From the NCBI GenBank assembly GCA_033764875.1, contig JANRIO010000036.1, positions 20,036 through 84,035 on the forward strand: a stretch of 64,000 nt of DNA. The letters run 5' to 3'. This DNA is from AWTP1-13 sp033764875 (GTDB taxonomy: Bacteria; Pseudomonadota; Alphaproteobacteria; Rhizobiales; Hyphomicrobiaceae). The notes beneath the pieces are model-generated. The model saw nothing but the letters and a program-made list of their open reading frames with translations. It ran no database searches and was not told the origin of the DNA. Made by a program: the position numbers and the translations under genes. Positions 54,752-63,521 of this stretch are shown piece after piece. Each line of letters opens with the position of its first letter. The first letter of the stretch is position 1.

Positions 54752-55465
54752 ATGAACAGACGCCACGCGCTGAAGCTTGCCATTGGTGCCACCGCGTTCG
54801 CGGCCGCGCCGGGGCTCACCTCGCGCGCGCTCTTCGCGCAGACGCCGGCGGCCGGCCCCTTCAAGCTGCCGCCGCTCGGGTATGCCTACGAGGCGCTCGA
54901 GCCGCACATCGACACGGCGACGATGAACCTCCACCACAAGAACCATCACAACGCCTTCATCAACAATCTCAACGGGCTTGTCGAGAAGTATCCCGATCTC
55001 GCGAAGAAGGGGATCGACGACATCCTCGGCAACCTGGCGGGGGTGCCGGAGGCCGTGCGCACGCCGGTGCGCAACAGTCTCGGCGGCCACTGGAACCATA
55101 CCTTCTTCTGGGAGCTGATGACGCCGGGCGGGGCCAAAGCCCCGCAGGGCGATCTCAAGGCCGCGATCGACGGCAGCTTCGGCGATTTCGACAAGTGCAA
55201 GGCGGCGCTGAAGGCGGCGGCGCTCGGGCGCTTCGGCTCCGGTTGGGCGTGGCTCGGGGTCAAGGACAAGAAGCTCGCCATCTTCTCGACCGCCAACCAG
55301 GACAGCCCGCAGATGGACGGCGGCCGCGGCGTCATCGGCATCGACGTGTGGGAGCACGCCTACTACCTCAAGCACCAGTACAAGCGCGGCGACTATGTCG
55401 ACGCGTGGTGGAACGTGGTCAACTGGGACAAGGCGTCGGAGAACTTCAAGAAGGCGATGGCCTGA
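54752..55465 (+). CDS. Exported Mn-type superoxide dismutase
   Basis: Fe/Mn-family superoxide dismutase of 237 aa. Metal ligands are the His in NLHHKNHH (residues 61-66), the His in GGHWNHTFFW, and the Asp and His in DVWEHAYYL. GGHWNH together with the Gln in ANQDSP is the manganese pattern. It carries a 35-residue N-terminal extension (MNRRHALKLAIGATAFAAAP) with a twin Arg and a hydrophobic stretch, which suggests Tat or Sec export. Cytosolic SodA lacks this. ATG 54752 follows GGGAGG. Confidence 0.92.
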   Translation: MNRRHALKLAIGATAFAAAPGLTSRALFAQTPAAGPFKLPPLGYAYEALEPHIDTATMNLHHKNHHNAFINNLNGLVEKYPDLAKKGIDDILGNLAGVPEAVRTPVRNSLGGHWNHTFFWELMTPGGAKAPQGDLKAAIDGSFGDFDKCKAALKAAALGRFGSGWAWLGVKDKKLAIFSTANQDSPQMDGGRGVIGIDVWEHAYYLKHQYKRGDYVDAWWNVVNWDKASENFKKAMA

Positions 55466-55916
55466 GCATCGGGTCGAAGGGCCCCGGATCGGCGCGCTTG
55501 CGCCGTCCGGGGTGACAGGGAGAGCAGGCTCGCGCCTGAGGTCGGCAGAGCGGGCGCAGGTTGGGTAGAGCCGGAGGCGAAACCCGACAGTCCAGCTCGC
55601 AACGTCCACGTCGGGTTTCGCTGCTCTCTACCCGACCTACGGTCTGAGCATCGGGTAGGCAGGGTGAGCGTGGGGCTCGTGGGCCCCGGATCGACGCGCT
55701 TGCGCCGTCCGGGGTGACAGTGAGAGCAGGCTCGCGCCTGAGGTCGGCAGAGCGGGCGTAGGTCGGGTAGAGCCGGAGGCGAAACCCGACAGTCGCGCAG
55801 TGTCCATGTCGGGTTTCGCTGCGCTCTACCCGACCTACGGTCTGAGCATCGGGTCGGTAGGGTGAGCGTGGGGCTCGTGGGCCCCGGATCGACGCGCTCG
55901 CGCCGTCCGGGGTGAC
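55464..55916. repeat. Tandem array of a composite palindromic repeat (two full units plus a partial)
   Basis: Units start at GAGCATCGGGT at 55464, 55645 and 55844, so periods are about 181 and 199 bp. The third unit stops after about 70 bp. Each full unit has a GATCGRCGCGCTTGCGCCG block and an inverted repeat with arms like GTCGGGTAGAGCCGGAGGCG and its partner CTCTACCCGACCTAC around GTCGGGTTTCGCTGC. It fills the gap between the convergent SOD and SsuA-like genes; no gene is visible. Similar GTCGGGT/ACCCGAC repeats occur between genes of many proteobacteria. Confidence 0.8.
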
Positions 55917-55925
55917 TGTGCTGCC

Positions 55926-56945
55926 TCAGGCCTTGGCGGCGAAGGAGCCGTCGAAGGTCTTGGCGAGATCGACCTGGATGCTGGCAAACTCGGGGTCGAG
56001 CTTCCTCAGCATGTCCATGATGCTCGCCATGCCCTCGGGCGGGATGATGCCGGTCTTGGAGTAGCCTTCGATCGATTTCGCCACTGCCTTGAGGTAGAGG
56101 GGCTTGTCGCCGAGGTGGTAGCTCGCCGGCACCGCGTCGGCGATCTCCTCGGGGCTGGCCTTGCCGATCCAGCGCAGCGCCGCCATCAGCGCGTTGACGA
56201 GGCGCTGCGTGGTGGCGGGGTGCTTGGCGATGAAGTCGCCGCGCAGGTAGAGGCAGGCAGCCGGGTTGGAGCCGCCAAAGAGCGCCTTGCTGCCGGCCTC
56301 GGTGCGCGTGTCGATCAGGATCTGGATGTCGCCGTCCTGCTCCAGCTTGGAGATCACCGGCTCGAGGTGGGAGAGCACCTCGATCTCGCCCTTCTTGATG
56401 GCGGCCACCGGCGCGGCGCCGGCGCCGACGCCGATGAAGGAGGCATCCGCCGGCTTGAGACCGGCCTTGACCATGGCGTACTGCACGCACAGCGCGGTGG
56501 AGGAGCCCGGTGCCGTGACGCCGATCTTGCGTCCCTTGAAGTCGGCGGCCGACTTGATGTCGCCGGCGAGCGACTTCCTGACCGCGATGACGATGCCGGG
56601 GAAGCGGCCCATCTCGAGCACGGCGCGGATGTCCTGGCCCTTGGCCTGCATGCGGATGGTGTGCTCGTAGGCGCCGGTGACGACGTCGACGGAGCCGCCG
56701 ATCAGCGCCTGCAGCGACTTCGAGCCGCCGCCGAAATCGTTGATCTCGACGTCGAGCCCCTGAGCTTTGAAGAAGCCCTTCTGCTCGGCGATGGTGAGCG
56801 GGAGGTAGTAGAGGAGGGCCTTGCCGCCGACGCCGAGGATCACCTTGGTCTTCTCGGCCGGGGGCAGCGACTGGGCGAGCGCGAGGTCGGCGCGGGACGC
56901 GGCGAGCAGGCCGGCGGCGCCGGCGAGGAAGGTGCGGCGTTGCAT
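55926..56945 (-). CDS. SsuA/TauA/NMT1-like ABC transporter substrate-binding protein
   Basis: Periplasmic binding protein of 339 aa. The N-terminus MQRRTFLAGAAGLLAASRAD has a twin Arg and hydrophobic core. The mature part has YLPLTIAEQKGFFKAQGLDVEI, ALIGGSVDVVTGAYEHTI and DFKGRKIGVTAPGSSTALCVQY, features of the NMT1/SsuA family that binds sulfonates, nitrate or pyrimidine precursors. GGAGGAG precedes ATG 56945. It is the last gene after the ATPase and permease. Confidence 0.9.
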   Translation of the reverse strand: MQRRTFLAGAAGLLAASRADLALAQSLPPAEKTKVILGVGGKALLYYLPLTIAEQKGFFKAQGLDVEINDFGGGSKSLQALIGGSVDVVTGAYEHTIRMQAKGQDIRAVLEMGRFPGIVIAVRKSLAGDIKSAADFKGRKIGVTAPGSSTALCVQYAMVKAGLKPADASFIGVGAGAAPVAAIKKGEIEVLSHLEPVISKLEQDGDIQILIDTRTEAGSKALFGGSNPAACLYLRGDFIAKHPATTQRLVNALMAALRWIGKASPEEIADAVPASYHLGDKPLYLKAVAKSIEGYSKTGIIPPEGMASIMDMLRKLDPEFASIQVDLAKTFDGSFAAKA

Positions 56946-56992
56946 GGGTTCTCCTCCAGAGTTGGCTGTTGTGGTCGTTGAGCGAGGGATGC

Positions 56993-57790
56993 TCAGGTGG
57001 TCGTGGTGCTGGCGGCCTGCGGACGCCATACCAGCAGGTGCCGCTCGACGAGCGTCACCAGCCCGTCGACGAGGATGACGAAGGCCATCAGCACGAACAT
57101 GCCCGCGAACACGCCGGTGACGTCGAACACGCTCTCGGACTGGTGGATGAGATAGCCGAGACCGGCGGCGGAGCCCAGGTACTCACCGACCACGGCGCCG
57201 ACGACGGCAAAGCCGACGGAGGTGTGCAGCGAGGAGAACATCCACGACAGGGCCGAGGGCAGGTAGACGTGGCGCAGCAGCTGGCGCTCGCTCATGCCGA
57301 GCATGCGGGCGTTGGCGAGCACGGTCGGGCTCACCTCCTTGACGCCCTGGTAGACGTTGAAGAAGACGATGAAGAATACGAGCGTGACGCCGAGCGCCAC
57401 CTTGGACCAGATGCCGAGGCCGAGCCACAGCGCGAAGATCGGGGCGAGCACCACGCGGGGCAGGGCGTTGGCGGCCTTGACGTAGGGGTCGAAGGCGGCG
57501 GCGAGCAGGGGTTTGCGCGCGAACCAGAAGCCGATCAGGATGCCGGCGCCCGAGCCGATCAGGAAGGCCAGCGCCGCCTCGATCAGGGTGATGTAGAGGT
57601 GGCCCCAGATGGAGCCGTCCCTGAACCACTCGATGATGCGCAGCACGACGGCGCCGGGCGTCGAGAAGAAGAAGGCGATGGTCTTGGGGTTGCCGAACAG
57701 CCCCGTGGTCGAGGCGACCTGCCAGAGCGCCAGGCCGGCAACCGCGATCAGCACCTGCAGGGCGAGGATGAAGGCTCGGCTCTCTTTCAT
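56993..57790 (-). CDS. SsuC/TauC-like ABC transporter permease
   Basis: Inner-membrane permease of 265 aa with about six helices. The cytoplasmic EAA-type loop appears as NARMLGMSERQLLRHVYLPSALSW, and GFAVVGAVVGEYLGSAAGLGYLI follows, typical of the nitrate/sulfonate/taurine group. ATG 57790 overlaps the ATPase stop by 4 nt. The ligand follows that of the binding protein and is unknown. Confidence 0.9.
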   Translation of the reverse strand: MKESRAFILALQVLIAVAGLALWQVASTTGLFGNPKTIAFFFSTPGAVVLRIIEWFRDGSIWGHLYITLIEAALAFLIGSGAGILIGFWFARKPLLAAAFDPYVKAANALPRVVLAPIFALWLGLGIWSKVALGVTLVFFIVFFNVYQGVKEVSPTVLANARMLGMSERQLLRHVYLPSALSWMFSSLHTSVGFAVVGAVVGEYLGSAAGLGYLIHQSESVFDVTGVFAGMFVLMAFVILVDGLVTLVERHLLVWRPQAASTTTT

Positions 57791-58635
57791 GGCGGCTGCT
57801 CCTCGCTCTGCCGGTAGCCGCGCAGCACCTCCTCCTTCAGGGCGTGCCAGATCTCGCGGTGCAACTCGTGGAACTGGGGATCGAGCTTGATGTCGGCGAC
57901 ATCCCTGGGACGCGCGAGCGGGATGCGGTAGTCGCCGATGATGCGCGCGGCGGGCCCGGCCGACATGATCAGCACGCGGTCGGCCAGCGCAATCGCCTCC
58001 TCGAGGTCGTGGGTGATGAACAGCGCCGCCTTGCGGTCGGCCGACCACAGCTTGAGGAGCAGGTCGCCCATGATCAGGCGGGTCTGGGCGTCGAGGGGGC
58101 CGAAGGGCTCGTCCATGAGCAGGATCTTCGGGTCGCGGATCAGCACCTGGGCGAGGCCGACGCGCTTCCTCTGGCCGCCGGAGAGCATGTGCGGATAGCG
58201 GTCGGCGAAGGCCGCGAGCCCGACGCGGGAGAGCCAGTCGCGGGCGCGTGCCGTGGCCTCGGCCCTGGCCACGCCGCCAGTGGTGAGCGCGATGACGACG
58301 TTGTCCAGCGCCGTCTTCCAGGGCATCAGGGCATCCTGCTGGAAAAGGTAGCCGGCAGAGCGGTTGAGGTCGGCCAGCGGGGCGCCGTAGACTCGCACGG
58401 TGCCGGCGGACGGCTTGAGCAGGCCGGCCGCGGCGTTGAGCACCGTGGACTTGCCGCAGCCGGTGGGGCCGACGATGGCCACGAACTCGTGCGCGCCCAC
58501 GGCGAGCGAGACGTCCTTGACGGCGGTGAAGGCCGTCCGGCCGGCCGAGCGGAAGGTGATCTCGAGCCCGTCGATGGCGACGGCCTGCTGCGGGGCGGCC
58601 GCGCGTGGCGCCGCGATTTGATCTTGAATGGTCAT
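57787..58635 (-). CDS. SsuB/TauB-like ABC transporter ATPase
   Basis: ATP-binding protein of 282 aa. Walker A is GPTGCGKSTVLN near residue 57, signature MLSGGQRKRVGLAQVL near residue 145, and Walker B ILLMDEPFGPLDAQTR near residue 169. It is the first gene of the ATPase-permease-binding protein operon. The signature has QRKR instead of the more usual QRQR, a minor variant. Confidence 0.92.
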   Translation of the reverse strand: MTIQDQIAAPRAAAPQQAVAIDGLEITFRSAGRTAFTAVKDVSLAVGAHEFVAIVGPTGCGKSTVLNAAAGLLKPSAGTVRVYGAPLADLNRSAGYLFQQDALMPWKTALDNVVIALTTGGVARAEATARARDWLSRVGLAAFADRYPHMLSGGQRKRVGLAQVLIRDPKILLMDEPFGPLDAQTRLIMGDLLLKLWSADRKAALFITHDLEEAIALADRVLIMSAGPAARIIGDYRIPLARPRDVADIKLDPQFHELHREIWHALKEEVLRGYRQSEEQPP

Positions 58636-58902
58636 CGCCCGTCGGGGTCGCGCTTGCTCTGCCCGCCCCTTCTAGGGCCTGGGCAAAGGACGATGCAAGG
58701 CAATCCAAGGTGTTAAGAATGTTTCGCGGCAGGAGAGGGCCGCACCGGCCGCGGGCCGCCCGTGGCCGCCTGGATCACCGGCGTGCGCATGCTCCGGAGG
58801 CCGAGCGGGAATGCCGTTTCGGGCTGGAGGTTCCGCTCGACGCTGGGCATCGCCAGAGGCATGCTGGCGCGCTGCCCATGGCCCCAAGAAAGGACGAACG
58901 GC

Positions 58903-60048
58903 GTGACCATCACCTCATCGGTATTCTCCGCGGACGAGCTGCTGGACGAGATGCTCCAGTGGGTGCGGATCGAAAGCCCTACCTACGACGCAGCGGCCGT
59001 GAACCGCATGCTGGACCTCATCTCGAGCCGGCTGTCGGGGCTGGGCTTTGCCGTCGAGCGGATCGCGGGCACGGCGCCGAAAGGCACGCAGGGTCTCGGC
59101 GACATCCTGCGGGCGCGGATCGGCGGGGACGGGCCCGGCATCCTGATGATCGCGCATGCGGACACCGTGCACCCGGTGGGGACGCTCGCCGGCCCGTTGC
59201 CAATCAAGCGCGAGGGCGACAAGTGCTACGGCCCGGCGATCTACGACATGAAGGGCGGGACGGTGATGGCGCTGGCCGCCGTCAAGGCGGTGCTCGCCGC
59301 CAAGGCGCTGAAGCTGCCCATGACCATCATCATCAATCCGGACGAGGAGATCGGCAGCCCCTCCTCGCGCGCCATCATCGAGGAGGAGGCGGCGAAGGCG
59401 CGGTTCGTCCTGGTGCCGGAGCCGGCCAAGGGGCCGACCGGCGAGGTGACGACGGGGCGGCATGCCTTCCAGCGCTTCTTCCTGACGACGCACGGAAGGC
59501 CGGCGCACTCGGGCTGGACCAACAAGGACGGCCGCTCGGCGGTGCGCGTGATGGCGCAGCTGATCGAGGAGCTGGAAGGGAGCTCGGACTACGACAACGG
59601 GCCGACGTACGCGGTGAGCGTCGTGCACGGCGGGCAATGGGTGAACTGCGTGCCCATGACGTGCACGGCGCAGGCGCTGTGCGTGGCCCGCGACATGGAG
59701 ACGTTCCACAAGATCGGGCGCGTGCTGGACGGCATCGTCGGCGTGCGCTCGGACGTGCGCATCGAGGTCGAGCGCGGGCCCGTGCGGCCGCTGTGGACGG
59801 CGCACGCCGGCACCATGGATCTCTACGGCCGGGCGAAGCGGATCGCGGCCGAGATCGGGTTCGAGCTGCCGCACGGGCAGCATGGCGGCGGCTCGGACGG
59901 CAACTTCACGGGCGCCATGGGCAAGCCGACGCTCGACGGCCTCGGCATCATGGGAGCCGGCGCCCACACCCACGGCGAGCACGTGCTGGTCTCCTCGATC
60001 GTGCCGCGCACGACGCTGATTGCCCGGCTTCTGGCGGAGCTGGCGTAG
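58903..60048 (+). CDS. M20 family peptidase (glutamate carboxypeptidase-like)
   Basis: Zinc exopeptidase of 381 aa. IAHADTVHPVGT has the first His and Asp, CYGPAIYDMKGGTVMAL the bridging Asp, NPDEEIGSPSS the catalytic Glu pair, and LVPEPAKGP a further ligand. GRHAFQRFFLTTHGRPAHSG is the dimerisation domain, and GAGAHTHGEHV the last His. This is the CPG2/ArgE/DapE-type subgroup that cleaves C-terminal amino acids or deacylates. GTG 58903 has AAAGGA 9 nt upstream; a reading from 58762 is longer but unsupported. It is divergent from the ATPase gene. Confidence 0.87.
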   Translation: MTITSSVFSADELLDEMLQWVRIESPTYDAAAVNRMLDLISSRLSGLGFAVERIAGTAPKGTQGLGDILRARIGGDGPGILMIAHADTVHPVGTLAGPLPIKREGDKCYGPAIYDMKGGTVMALAAVKAVLAAKALKLPMTIIINPDEEIGSPSSRAIIEEEAAKARFVLVPEPAKGPTGEVTTGRHAFQRFFLTTHGRPAHSGWTNKDGRSAVRVMAQLIEELEGSSDYDNGPTYAVSVVHGGQWVNCVPMTCTAQALCVARDMETFHKIGRVLDGIVGVRSDVRIEVERGPVRPLWTAHAGTMDLYGRAKRIAAEIGFELPHGQHGGGSDGNFTGAMGKPTLDGLGIMGAGAHTHGEHVLVSSIVPRTTLIARLLAELA

Positions 60049-60089
60049 CGTCCCGGCCGCGGCCCGCGCCCGTGTGCCGCTGGCCGAGA

Positions 60090-60103
60090 TTGATCTCGGT
60101 CAA
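60090..60103. promoter_or_regulatory. FNR/FixK/Dnr-type box upstream of the DUF6455 gene
   Basis: TTGATCTCGGTCAA matches the CRP/FNR-family consensus TTGAT-N4-RTCAA in every half-site position. Its centre is about 67 bp before ATG 60164, which would place it near -41.5 from a start about 26 bp before the gene. A matching box lies at 61490-61503. Confidence 0.65.
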
Positions 60104-60163
60104 GGCTCTGCTGCGTGCGCTGCGACACCGTCGCGCGCAGATCCACGGAGAGGAGACCGGCCG

Positions 60164-60571
60164 ATGACGCAGGCTGTGCAAGAGCACCGCGAGGGGATAT
60201 TCGCCAGGCTGATCGCCCGCTGGCGGGAGCAGTCGGAGCTCAGCCAACTGCCGGCCGGGGAGCTCGATCGCGTCGCGGGCGAGCTCGGCATGACCGGCGA
60301 GGACCTCGCGAGCCTCGCGCTGAAGGGGCCGCACGCGTCCGACCTGCTCTACGAGCGGATGGCGGCGCTGGGCATCACCCGCGACGACGCCGACCGGCTG
60401 GCGCACGGCCTGATGCGCGACCTGGAAAGGAGCTGCGCCTGCTGCGCCGACAAGGGCCAGTGCAAGGGCGATCTCGCCCAGCACCCGGATGACCCGGTGT
60501 GGAAGGAATACTGCCCGAACGCGATCACGCTCGAATCCCTGCGGCGCATGAAGGGCCGGGCCGTGATCTGA
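60164..60571 (+). CDS. DUF6455 family protein
   Basis: Cytoplasmic protein of 135 aa. The first part is helical (IFARLIARWREQSELSQLPAG, LDRVAGELGMTGEDLASLAL). The C-terminal half has a cysteine cluster, SCACCADKGQCKGDL and KEYCPNAITLESLRRM, which could bind a metal or Fe-S centre. The family has no assigned function that I know of and is common in alphaproteobacteria. GGAGAGGAG precedes ATG 60164. An FNR-like box lies about 67 bp upstream, so expression may rise at low oxygen or with NO. Confidence 0.82.
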   Translation: MTQAVQEHREGIFARLIARWREQSELSQLPAGELDRVAGELGMTGEDLASLALKGPHASDLLYERMAALGITRDDADRLAHGLMRDLERSCACCADKGQCKGDLAQHPDDPVWKEYCPNAITLESLRRMKGRAVI

Positions 60572-60798
60572 CAACAAGAAACTTGCAGACCAACCTCGAG
60601 GGCACGGCGGCGATCCCGTCCGTGCCCATTGTTTTGGCGCGGGCCGCGGGCGTGACCCGTCCGGCGCCAGCGTGCGGCCGGTGCGAGAGCGCCGCGCGGC
60701 AAGCTCCCGGACCGGCGCTGCGCGCCGTCCGGGGATGCACGGAGGGAGGGACAGGCGCGGCTCGGTGAGCGAGCCCAATCGAGCGGGCCCTCGGCCGC

Positions 60799-61434
60799 TC
60801 AGGCCAGCTCGTCGCGGGCGCGCCAGTCGGGGGTGACGTAGTTGATGATGATCGACTTGCGCACGCCGCGGATCGGCCGCCGCGTGAAGCCGTGCCAGGT
60901 GTCCGTGCCCGGGATGAAGATGAGGCCCTTGTTCTTCTCGTAAGGCGCGCTCGCCACCAGCTTGTGCTCGGGCGAGGCGTCGTAGATGTCGGTGCCGGCG
61001 TCGCGCAGCGCCGGATCGTCGCTGAGGTAGACCAGCATCGTGAACAGTTTGACCGAGATGTCGAGATGCGGCTCGAGCCAGAAGCCGTCGATGTCCTGGC
61101 AGTACTCGATGCGCAGGCTGCCCTTGGAGAGATCCGTGCCGGTCAGCGTCTCGATGGTGCGGCGCGTGTCGGGGGCGCGGAAGGCGTCCGCCACGCCCTG
61201 CATCACCTCGTGCTGCCTCTGGTTCTCGGGGGAGAAGTAGACGCGGGTGGAGTTGTTCGCCTCCCGGCGGCCGTCGAACACCGCACCCGAGGGCGGGGCA
61301 TAGGGCAGGCCGGCGATGGCATCGCACACGGGGGTCGGCAGGACGTCCTGCAAGAGCCAGTAGTTGAACGGCTCCCGCACGTGGCGAGCGGAACGCAGCG
61401 CGGACAACAGCTTGGTCTTGGTCGGGGTTTCCAT
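60799..61434 (-). CDS. 2OG-Fe(II) oxygenase family protein
   Basis: Protein of 211 aa with a double-stranded beta-helix iron site: His and Asp in LEPHLDISVKLFTML, the third ligand His in GTDTWHGFTRRP, and the 2-oxoglutarate Arg in VRKSIIINYVTPDW. It is of the prolyl-4-hydroxylase-like group that hydroxylates proteins or small molecules. Use of O2 fits with the FNR-type box 56 bp upstream of ATG 61434, although the sign of control is unknown. The frame continues upstream to 61512 through the box, so that longer start is unlikely. Confidence 0.85.
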   Translation of the reverse strand: METPTKTKLLSALRSARHVREPFNYWLLQDVLPTPVCDAIAGLPYAPPSGAVFDGRREANNSTRVYFSPENQRQHEVMQGVADAFRAPDTRRTIETLTGTDLSKGSLRIEYCQDIDGFWLEPHLDISVKLFTMLVYLSDDPALRDAGTDIYDASPEHKLVASAPYEKNKGLIFIPGTDTWHGFTRRPIRGVRKSIIINYVTPDWRARDELA

Positions 61435-61489
61435 GGCGAGCGCCTCCTGTCGTTTCGAGGCACAGGACGCCCCGGCCCCCCGTGGAGCG

Positions 61490-61503
61490 TTGATCCCGGT
61501 CAA
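61490..61503. promoter_or_regulatory. FNR/FixK/Dnr-type box upstream of the 2OG oxygenase gene
   Basis: TTGATCCCGGTCAA is again a full match to TTGAT-N4-RTCAA, differing from the box at 60090 only in the spacer. Its centre is about 62 bp before the ATG at 61434 on the minus strand. On the plus strand, it is about 138 bp before the DUF6151-like gene, too far for simple activation. Confidence 0.65.
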
Positions 61504-61634
61504 TGCCGGCAAAGGGCCGCACGGGTCAGGGCGTGTTTCCCACGGGCGACTGGATCCTCTAGTGTCGGGATCTCTCGCGCCCGGCGCAGGGCATCCTGCC
61601 AGGCACCCGCGCGGGCTTCGTACGGACGGTGGCG

Positions 61635-62258
61635 ATGGCGAACGCGACGGTGCGCTGCAGGTGCGGGGCGGTCGAGGGGCAGGTGGCGAACGCCTCGGGG
61701 CGCACGGCCAACCGGGTCGTGTGCTACTGCGACGATTGCCAGGCCTTCGCGCACCATCTGGGGCGCGCGGATCTGCTCGACGGCAACGGCGGCACCGACA
61801 TCGTGCAGGTGGCCCCGGCGAGGGTGACGCTGACGAAGGGGCAGGAGCACATCGCGGGCGTGCGCCTGTCGCCCAGGGGACTGCACCGCTGGCACACGAC
61901 GTGCTGCAACACGCCCTTCGGCAACACGGTGGGACCGCAGATCCCCTTCGTCGGCTTCGTGGCGCAGGACTTCGACCACGACGGGCAGCGGGCGGACGCG
62001 GTATTCGGCAAGCCGATAGGCGCTATCCTGGGACGCTACGCCACCGGCGAGGTGCCGGCGAAGTGGCAGGGTATGCCGCTCGGGATCGTTGTGCGGGCGC
62101 TGCGGCGCGTTCTGGGCTGGAAGCTCACCGGCAAGACCTGGCCGCACCCGTTCTTCGAGCGCAGCGGCGTGCCCCGCTATCCCATCCGCGTGCTCACGCG
62201 CGAGGAGCGGCAGGCGCTGCGACCGCTGTGCGGGCCCAGGCCTGTGGCGAGGACGTGA
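61635..62258 (+). CDS. DUF6151/GFA-like zinc-binding protein
   Basis: Protein of 207 aa. Cysteine motifs CRCGAVEG, CYCDDCQAFAHHLG and TTCCNTP resemble the zinc sites of the glutathione-dependent formaldehyde-activating (GFA) fold. The C-terminal half (GWKLTGKTWPHPFFERSG) is specific to this longer family. The function is unknown. ATG 61635 has GGACGG upstream; GTG 61629 is the alternative. It is divergent from the 2OG oxygenase gene. Confidence 0.8.
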   Translation: MANATVRCRCGAVEGQVANASGRTANRVVCYCDDCQAFAHHLGRADLLDGNGGTDIVQVAPARVTLTKGQEHIAGVRLSPRGLHRWHTTCCNTPFGNTVGPQIPFVGFVAQDFDHDGQRADAVFGKPIGAILGRYATGEVPAKWQGMPLGIVVRALRRVLGWKLTGKTWPHPFFERSGVPRYPIRVLTREERQALRPLCGPRPVART

Positions 62259-62276
62259 TCGGAGGCGGGACGCCGT

Positions 62277-63335
62277 TCAAGGCGGAAGCGGCGTCCACAG
62301 CACCTGCTCGATGTGGGTGGCGCCGGTGGCCAGCATGACGAGGCGGTCGAAGCCGAGCGCGGCGCCGGAGGCCGGCGGCATGTGGGCCAGGGCGGCGAGA
62401 AAATCGTCGTCGACGGGGTAGCGCTCGCCGTAGATGCGCTGGCGCTCGTCCATCTCCGCCTCGAGCCGCGCGCGCTGGACATTCGCGTCGGTGAGCTCGC
62501 CGAAGGCGTTGGCAAGCTCGATGCCGCAGGCGTAGAGCTCGAAGCGCTGGGCAACGCGCGGGTCGACCGGCTCGGGGCGCGCGAGGGCTGCGAGGGCGGC
62601 CGGGTACTCCTTCAGAATGGTCGCGGCGCCGTTGCCGATGGCGGGCTCGATGCGCTCGACCAGCACGCGGGTGAAGATGTCGGTCCAGGTCTCGTCGGCG
62701 GCGAAGCGGATGCCGGCGGCGCCCGCCGCCGCGGCGAGACGCGTCCGGTCGCCGCCGTGCGGGGTGAGGGTGGCGAGGAGATCGATGCCGGCGTGGCGGG
62801 TGAAGGCCTCGGCGAGGGTGAGGTGGTCGAGGGGTGCCGTCGGATCGATGGTGCGGCCGCGGAAGCAGAAGCGCGTTGCTCCGGCGGCGTCGGCGGCAAG
62901 GCGCAGGAGCGCGGCGCAGTCCGCCATCAGCGTCTCGTAGGGTGCGCCGGCGCGGTACCACTCGAGCATGGTGAAGGCGGGGTGATGCAGCGCGCCGCGC
63001 TCGCGGTTCCGGTAGGCGGGCGCCAGGGTGAAGATGCGGGTCTCGCCGGCGGCCAGCAGCTTCTTGCAGGCGAACTCGGGCGAGGTGTTGAGATACAACC
63101 TTTGCGATGTCGTGTCGGGGCGCACGAGGTCGGTGGCAAAAGCGTGCAGGTGCACCTCGTTGCCGGGCGAGACCTGCAGCGCGGCCGGCTCGACCTCGAT
63201 GAAGCCTTCGGCCTCGAACCAGGCGCGCACTGCCTTCTTGATGCGATCGCGGCCGATCAGGAAGGGCCGCCGGTCGTCATGGCGGGTCCTGTCCCACCAG
63301 GGCTTGGGCGCAGGCGGTGGAGTGGAATTCGGCAT
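62277..63335 (-). CDS. epmA: EF-P lysine lysyltransferase EpmA (PoxA/GenX)
   Basis: Class II lysyl-tRNA-synthetase paralogue of 352 aa that attaches beta-lysine to the conserved Lys of EF-P. It lacks the anticodon-binding domain and begins close to the catalytic core. Motif 2 is YRNRERGALHHPAFTMLEWYR-like (near residue 110), and motif 3 GAALGFDRLVML is near the C-terminus. ATG 63335 starts 187 bp from the divergent efp gene. The aminomutase EpmB is not in the window and would be expected beyond the edge. Confidence 0.95.
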   Translation of the reverse strand: MPNSTPPPAPKPWWDRTRHDDRRPFLIGRDRIKKAVRAWFEAEGFIEVEPAALQVSPGNEVHLHAFATDLVRPDTTSQRLYLNTSPEFACKKLLAAGETRIFTLAPAYRNRERGALHHPAFTMLEWYRAGAPYETLMADCAALLRLAADAAGATRFCFRGRTIDPTAPLDHLTLAEAFTRHAGIDLLATLTPHGGDRTRLAAAAGAAGIRFAADETWTDIFTRVLVERIEPAIGNGAATILKEYPAALAALARPEPVDPRVAQRFELYACGIELANAFGELTDANVQRARLEAEMDERQRIYGERYPVDDDFLAALAHMPPASGAALGFDRLVMLATGATHIEQVLWTPLPP

Positions 63336-63521
63336 GGGCCTCAGGGCGTTGCAGCGCGCTCCAGAGCGGGGCGCTTCCCTCAGGAGGCGGATTGCTCTAT
63401 GAAGCGCCACCAGAACGGGGTCCGGCGCGCCGGCGCCGGGCGCGCACGGGGCCTTGGCGCCCTCGCGAGCATCGGCGCGCCCTGAGGCATCCGGATCCAG
63501 AACTTCCGCGGAGAAGCGATC

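Noticed and set aside
55464..55916. Possible CRISPR array in the tandem repeat region
   Set aside because: Units are 180-200 bp with internal palindromes; there are no short equal repeats with unique spacers and no cas genes.
61559..61567. CTAGTGTCG resembling the left end of the palindromic element
   Set aside because: Only the first 8 or so bases match; there is no inverted repeat or right end.
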